NCBI GenBank assembly: GCA_013396755.1
Contig: VWZF01004011.1
Span: 186,907 to 250,906, forward strand
DNA from: Sclerurus mexicanus
Lineage: Eukaryota > Chordata > Aves > Passeriformes > Furnariidae
Length of the DNA: 64,000 bases
Direction: 5' to 3'
Part shown: piece after piece, positions 60,705-64,000 of the stretch
Layout of the letters: each line of letters begins with the position of its first letter
How positions within the stretch are numbered: the first letter of the stretch is position 1
The notes under the pieces: model-generated
The model's database searches: none
What the model was told of the DNA's origin: nothing
The model's input: only the letters and a program-made list of their open reading frames with translations
Program-made: the position numbers and the translations under genes

Positions 60705-60759
60705 CTGAGGCCAGGACAACACACTGGAACTTCCACAAAATATTTTCATCGTAAAGCAC
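60705..60759 (-). CDS. Candidate internal exon, unidentified
   Basis: On the minus strand a 55-nt segment lies between an acceptor (TATATATATATATATTTTAG) and a near-consensus donor (CTCAG then GTAAGC). Read from its first base it encodes VLYDENILWKFQCVVLAS with one base left over (phase 0 in, phase 1 out). A second frame is also open. The polypyrimidine tract is an AT repeat, which weakens the acceptor, and I found no partner exon. I do not recognise the peptide. Confidence 0.2.
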
Positions 60760-60763
60760 CTAA

Positions 60764-60781
60764 AATATATATATATATATA
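60764..60781. repeat. AT dinucleotide repeat
   Basis: Run of alternating A and T next to the candidate minus-strand acceptor. Confidence 0.9.
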
Positions 60782-62656
60782 AATGGGAATTAGAAGTTAT
60801 AAGTATTACAATATAAAATTGTCAGAAGTCAAAGTCATGCCATCTGCAAGTCTTTTGCTTAACAAATACTATTATGCAAGCTGAACACACAAAAAAAGCC
60901 CACCTTCAAAACTTGCTGACTTTTTGTCTTGCCTCTCAAAGGTATCCTTTCCCCCAAAACGTGAGTATACTTTCTGGAGGTGGAGGATATATAATATATT
61001 TAGGATGATTAATCCTAGCAATCTTATGAACAGATTAAATTTTAAATACAGAGAAAACAGCTTTGAAAATCATTTTCCTCCCCCAAACTTAGTAGGAAAA
61101 CTAAGCTCTGGGATAAAGTTTATCACTGTAAAATTTACAAAGGAGCAAGGGAAGAAGAGGAAGGAGAAAGAGGATGGGAGTGAAAGAAAAGCAAGGACCA
61201 AGCCTTTTAAAATTGCTTGAGTGTAAGGTGAATGGCCACTACTTCTTGGTAAAACAAAGTAATCATCTCTACTCCTTCTCGATATCAGTGCACATAGCTT
61301 ACAGTGATATTAACTCTTTTGATCTGCCATTAATGGGAAACTGCTCACTTGGATGTTGCTATAGAGTCAGACATCAGGGAGAAGAGACATATTCTGCAAG
61401 CATGGAGAAACAGGCACAAAGGGCTTGTCCTCAAAAGAAATATCACTGAGTCCCTTTACCTGTCATTGTCAGATCAGAAGGAGATGCCATACCGTGGGAA
61501 GTCTGCTGCATGGCATTTCATTTTATCAAACCCAGTCCCTACTTGTGAAATCTGACCTGTGGCAGACAAAGCCTTGTCAGAAATTGTGGGGACAGTAAGT
61601 GTGGGGTCTTCCTCAGGCCTGGCATTGCTGATTACACAATGAAGCACTCCTAGTCCTAGCAGCTGCAGCCTATTTTCACAAATATCTGACAGTTTCTTTG
61701 GCTTCTTGCCAATTTGAGCTGTACCAAACATTTCTTCTGTCCTTCCCCTAGCTCCACAATCCTTTGTAACTGCTGCTAAACACTTAGATATGTACCAAAT
61801 GAAGCTCCTTTCCTCCCCTCAATGTGCAGACATCCCACCCCAATTAATTAACCCAACAGTGGCTTCTCCTCTAGGAAGCTGTGACTTCCCACACTTTATC
61901 CTCTTCATTCAGCTTAAAGACATCAGCACATTCCTGACTTCATGACTTGTTAACTCCCTTTTGCTAATAGCCAGTGCATCCTCTCTTGCTGACCTGCTCT
62001 GATATGATACGACTTGAACTCTCACACAAAAAAATTTTGAAGGCTGTTTATGTGCTCAATTCCCATTATGGCATATAAAAATCTCTAAAGTTCTGTTTTA
62101 GCATGGCTTCTTTATCCAGAATTGAAAGGCTTTCAGACCTTCTCAGACTGTGTTGCAATGCAGTTCATCTTGCAAGCACCTGGTAAGGAGCAGCAAAGTC
62201 TCAGTGAGACTATGACCTCTGGCATTTTGTGTTCGGTTACCAAAGGTTAATCCTTTGGCAAAGTGCCAGAGGATTTAATGAAGGTAGCAATGGCATCATT
62301 CTATGAAAACATCAAGTGAAAAGTTCCTTTCAGCAGCTATTCAAAAAATCAAAACCCACATGCAATATAGCATGATACATCTCCAAACAGATTTTTAGTT
62401 ATGCTACCAAAGCCTAGAAATTATGATACTTTTTTAAAAGGTAATGCAATTTAACTCTTCACTTAATATTTTAGAATGTTTGAAAGTATTTCAAGAATCA
62501 AGGGTTTTCCAGAGGTCATCTGCAACACTCTCTCGCCTAAGTACAGATTTAATTACATGTTTCCTTCCAGACACTCGTTTGTTGAACATGGTCCCTAAAA
62601 ACCCTCTCTGTCCTCCAGACTGCTTCTGATGGAATTCTCTCCTTTTCTTGAAATAG
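60782..62656. other. Unannotated non-coding stretch
   Basis: Unique sequence. Open frames up to 98 codons (60924-61220 plus, Lys-rich from purine-rich DNA) are not recognisable. Confidence 0.5.
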
Positions 62657-63003
62657 ATTGCTACAACTTCCTCATGAGGGAAAGAGGAGGGGCACTGATC
62701 TCTTCTCTGTGGTGACTAGTGACAGGACCCAAGAGAATGGCCTGAACTTGTGTCAGGGGAAATTTAGGTTGGACATTAGAAAAAGGTTCTTCAATCAGAG
62801 GGTGGTTGGGCACTGAAACAGGCTCCCAAGGGAGGTGGCCACAGCACCAAGCCTGACAGAGTTCAAGATGCATCTAGATGATACTCTCAGGAGCAGGGTG
62901 TGACTCTTGGGGATGGTCCTGTTCAGGGTTAAGGGTTGGACTCAATACCCTTTCTGGGTCCATTCCAACTCAGTATATTCTAGTATATTCTGTGATTCTG
63001 TGA
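62657..63003 (+). mobile_element. CR1 LINE 3' end
   Basis: Starts at GCTACAACTTCCTCATGAGG and continues CTCTTCTCTGTGGTGACTAG, CAAGAGAATGGCCTGAACTT, AAAAGGTTCTTCAATCAGAG, CAGGCTCCCAAGGGAGGTGG, CACCAAGCCTGACAGAGTTC, ending in repeated TATATTCTAGTATATTCTGTGATTC. Roughly 345 bp of a CR1 3' end, closely related to the copy at 31.3-31.8 kb but truncated further in. The minus-strand open frame inside is an antisense shadow. Confidence 0.95.
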
Positions 63004-64000
63004 AGTGTTTAGCTTTGCATTTGGTGGGCAGATTTTAAGCTGTTTGCTCCTACAAGCTAGTGTGGAGGTAGACAGAGAGCAGCAATACCTGCTTAGAAAA
63101 GAAGTCTGGAGTACAGGAAGCTGGGAAGCTAAAACCATTAAACACTGAAAAAGAAAAAAAAATCAATGTAGTTATATTCTACAAAGTGAAGTGTCAAGCA
63201 TACCAAACTTGAAAATTCAAAGGAACCACCCAAATCTCTAGCTGTTCATTTGACTACAAACTGCTTTGATTAAAAATACATGGATGATCAGACAGTAACA
63301 AGATTTCTTTTTGCAATCTTCATGTTCAATTACAATAAAATATACTGCACTTATAGTAATGAAAACTAAAGTTCCTGAATTCAGGGATGCTTTAAGATAA
63401 AAAATAAGTTCTTTGGCCTTTTCACGCTATGCAAAAAATATTCCAAATATTTCTAGCTAGTTTTTCCACCAGGAAAATCTAAAGAAGTATTTGTTTCTAA
63501 ATAAAGAACCTTGAGTTAGCAGTTACCCAGCTCCATAGTCACTGAAGCTGTACTTCAGCACAATATTTGCTTACATCATTTTCTCTTCTTACAGAACTAA
63601 TTATATTCACACTTGAAAGTCACTATAAAATCAATTGAATAGCTGGCATTTTAAAGCTGTTTCTACAGCTCATGTCTAGCAGATACTTTAGTACATTATC
63701 TGTTCCTCTCCAAACCAAATGGTCCACAGTCCACTGTGCTTTCACCACACCCTATGTCCAAAGGACTCTTCATTTCATATAACATCACTCACTGTATTTC
63801 TCAGCCCTCAGTATTTATTGCAATTTTTGAGGTATTTATCACACCAATGTCATCAGACCAAGTTGGTACTGTTATTAGCCTTCCTGTCTGCTGCGAGGTC
63901 TCTAGGCTGCTTGGGGGAGAACAAACTGACTCTGAATAGGATCACTTCAAGCTATTCCCTTTCTTTAAGCCTTCATTTCTGCAAAGGGCTGGATTGGAAG
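63004..64000. other. Unannotated non-coding stretch
   Basis: AT-rich unique DNA to the window end. The plus-strand frame at 63736-63939 is not recognisable. Confidence 0.5.

Noticed and set aside
1..64000. CRISPR arrays, operons, rRNA or tRNA genes
   Set aside because: No spaced direct repeats, no dense coding layout and no recognisable structural RNA; the sequence is vertebrate.

Overview
This is vertebrate nuclear DNA, most likely from a bird. The recognisable interspersed repeats are almost all CR1 LINE fragments, the dominant repeat of avian genomes, with at least one LTR-like insertion. I saw no mammalian L1, Alu, B1 or MIR-type sequence. The DNA is AT-rich, low in CpG and full of short homopolymer runs. 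It reads as intergenic or deep intronic sequence. No protein-coding gene can be supported: open frames are short, nearly all are chance, and none is an intact recognisable protein apart from a CR1 reverse-transcriptase fragment. There is no rRNA, tRNA, CRISPR array or prokaryotic feature that I can support.

Layout: 1-18 kb is mostly unique DNA with small tandem repeats, a double poly-A tract (2966-3029), three stretches that look like conserved non-coding elements (about 7.3-8.2, 13.26-13.6 and 17.4-17.7 kb), an unidentified group of minus-strand open frames that may be a decayed pseudogene (13.6-14.8 kb) and a CR1 3' tip (14.88-14.95 kb). The repeat-rich core is 18.05-22.4 kb. It holds a long minus-strand CR1 carrying two nested insertions, a GAAA microsatellite, and a 1126-bp block present twice. 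Unique DNA follows, with an old CR1 at 23.9-24.4 kb, a CR1 3' end at 31.3-31.8 kb, a 69-bp tandem duplication at 37.2 kb, a scrambled assembly region at 40.2-42.4 kb, CR1 pieces at 46.6, 51.2-51.7, 58.2 and 62.7-63.0 kb, and otherwise unannotated sequence.

The strongest observations concern the assembly. Single N characters at 19950 and 21077 bracket a near-identical second copy (19951-21076) of 21293-22418. The CR1 reads on directly from 19949 to 21078, so the bracketed block appears to be a misplaced allelic contig. At 40278, 41402 and 41765 single Ns separate contigs whose ends overlap (80 bp and 663 bp), which implies that contigs 40279-41401 and 41403-41764 are in swapped order. These two places would create false segmental duplications and a false break in a transposon if taken at face value.

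I found no convincing new biological system. Weaker leads are two exon-like segments with canonical splice sites (34666-34734 plus, 60705-60759 minus), the conserved-looking non-coding blocks, and the unidentified open frames at 13.6-14.8 kb. Family assignments rest on recognition of CR1 and LTR sequence from memory, without database searches.
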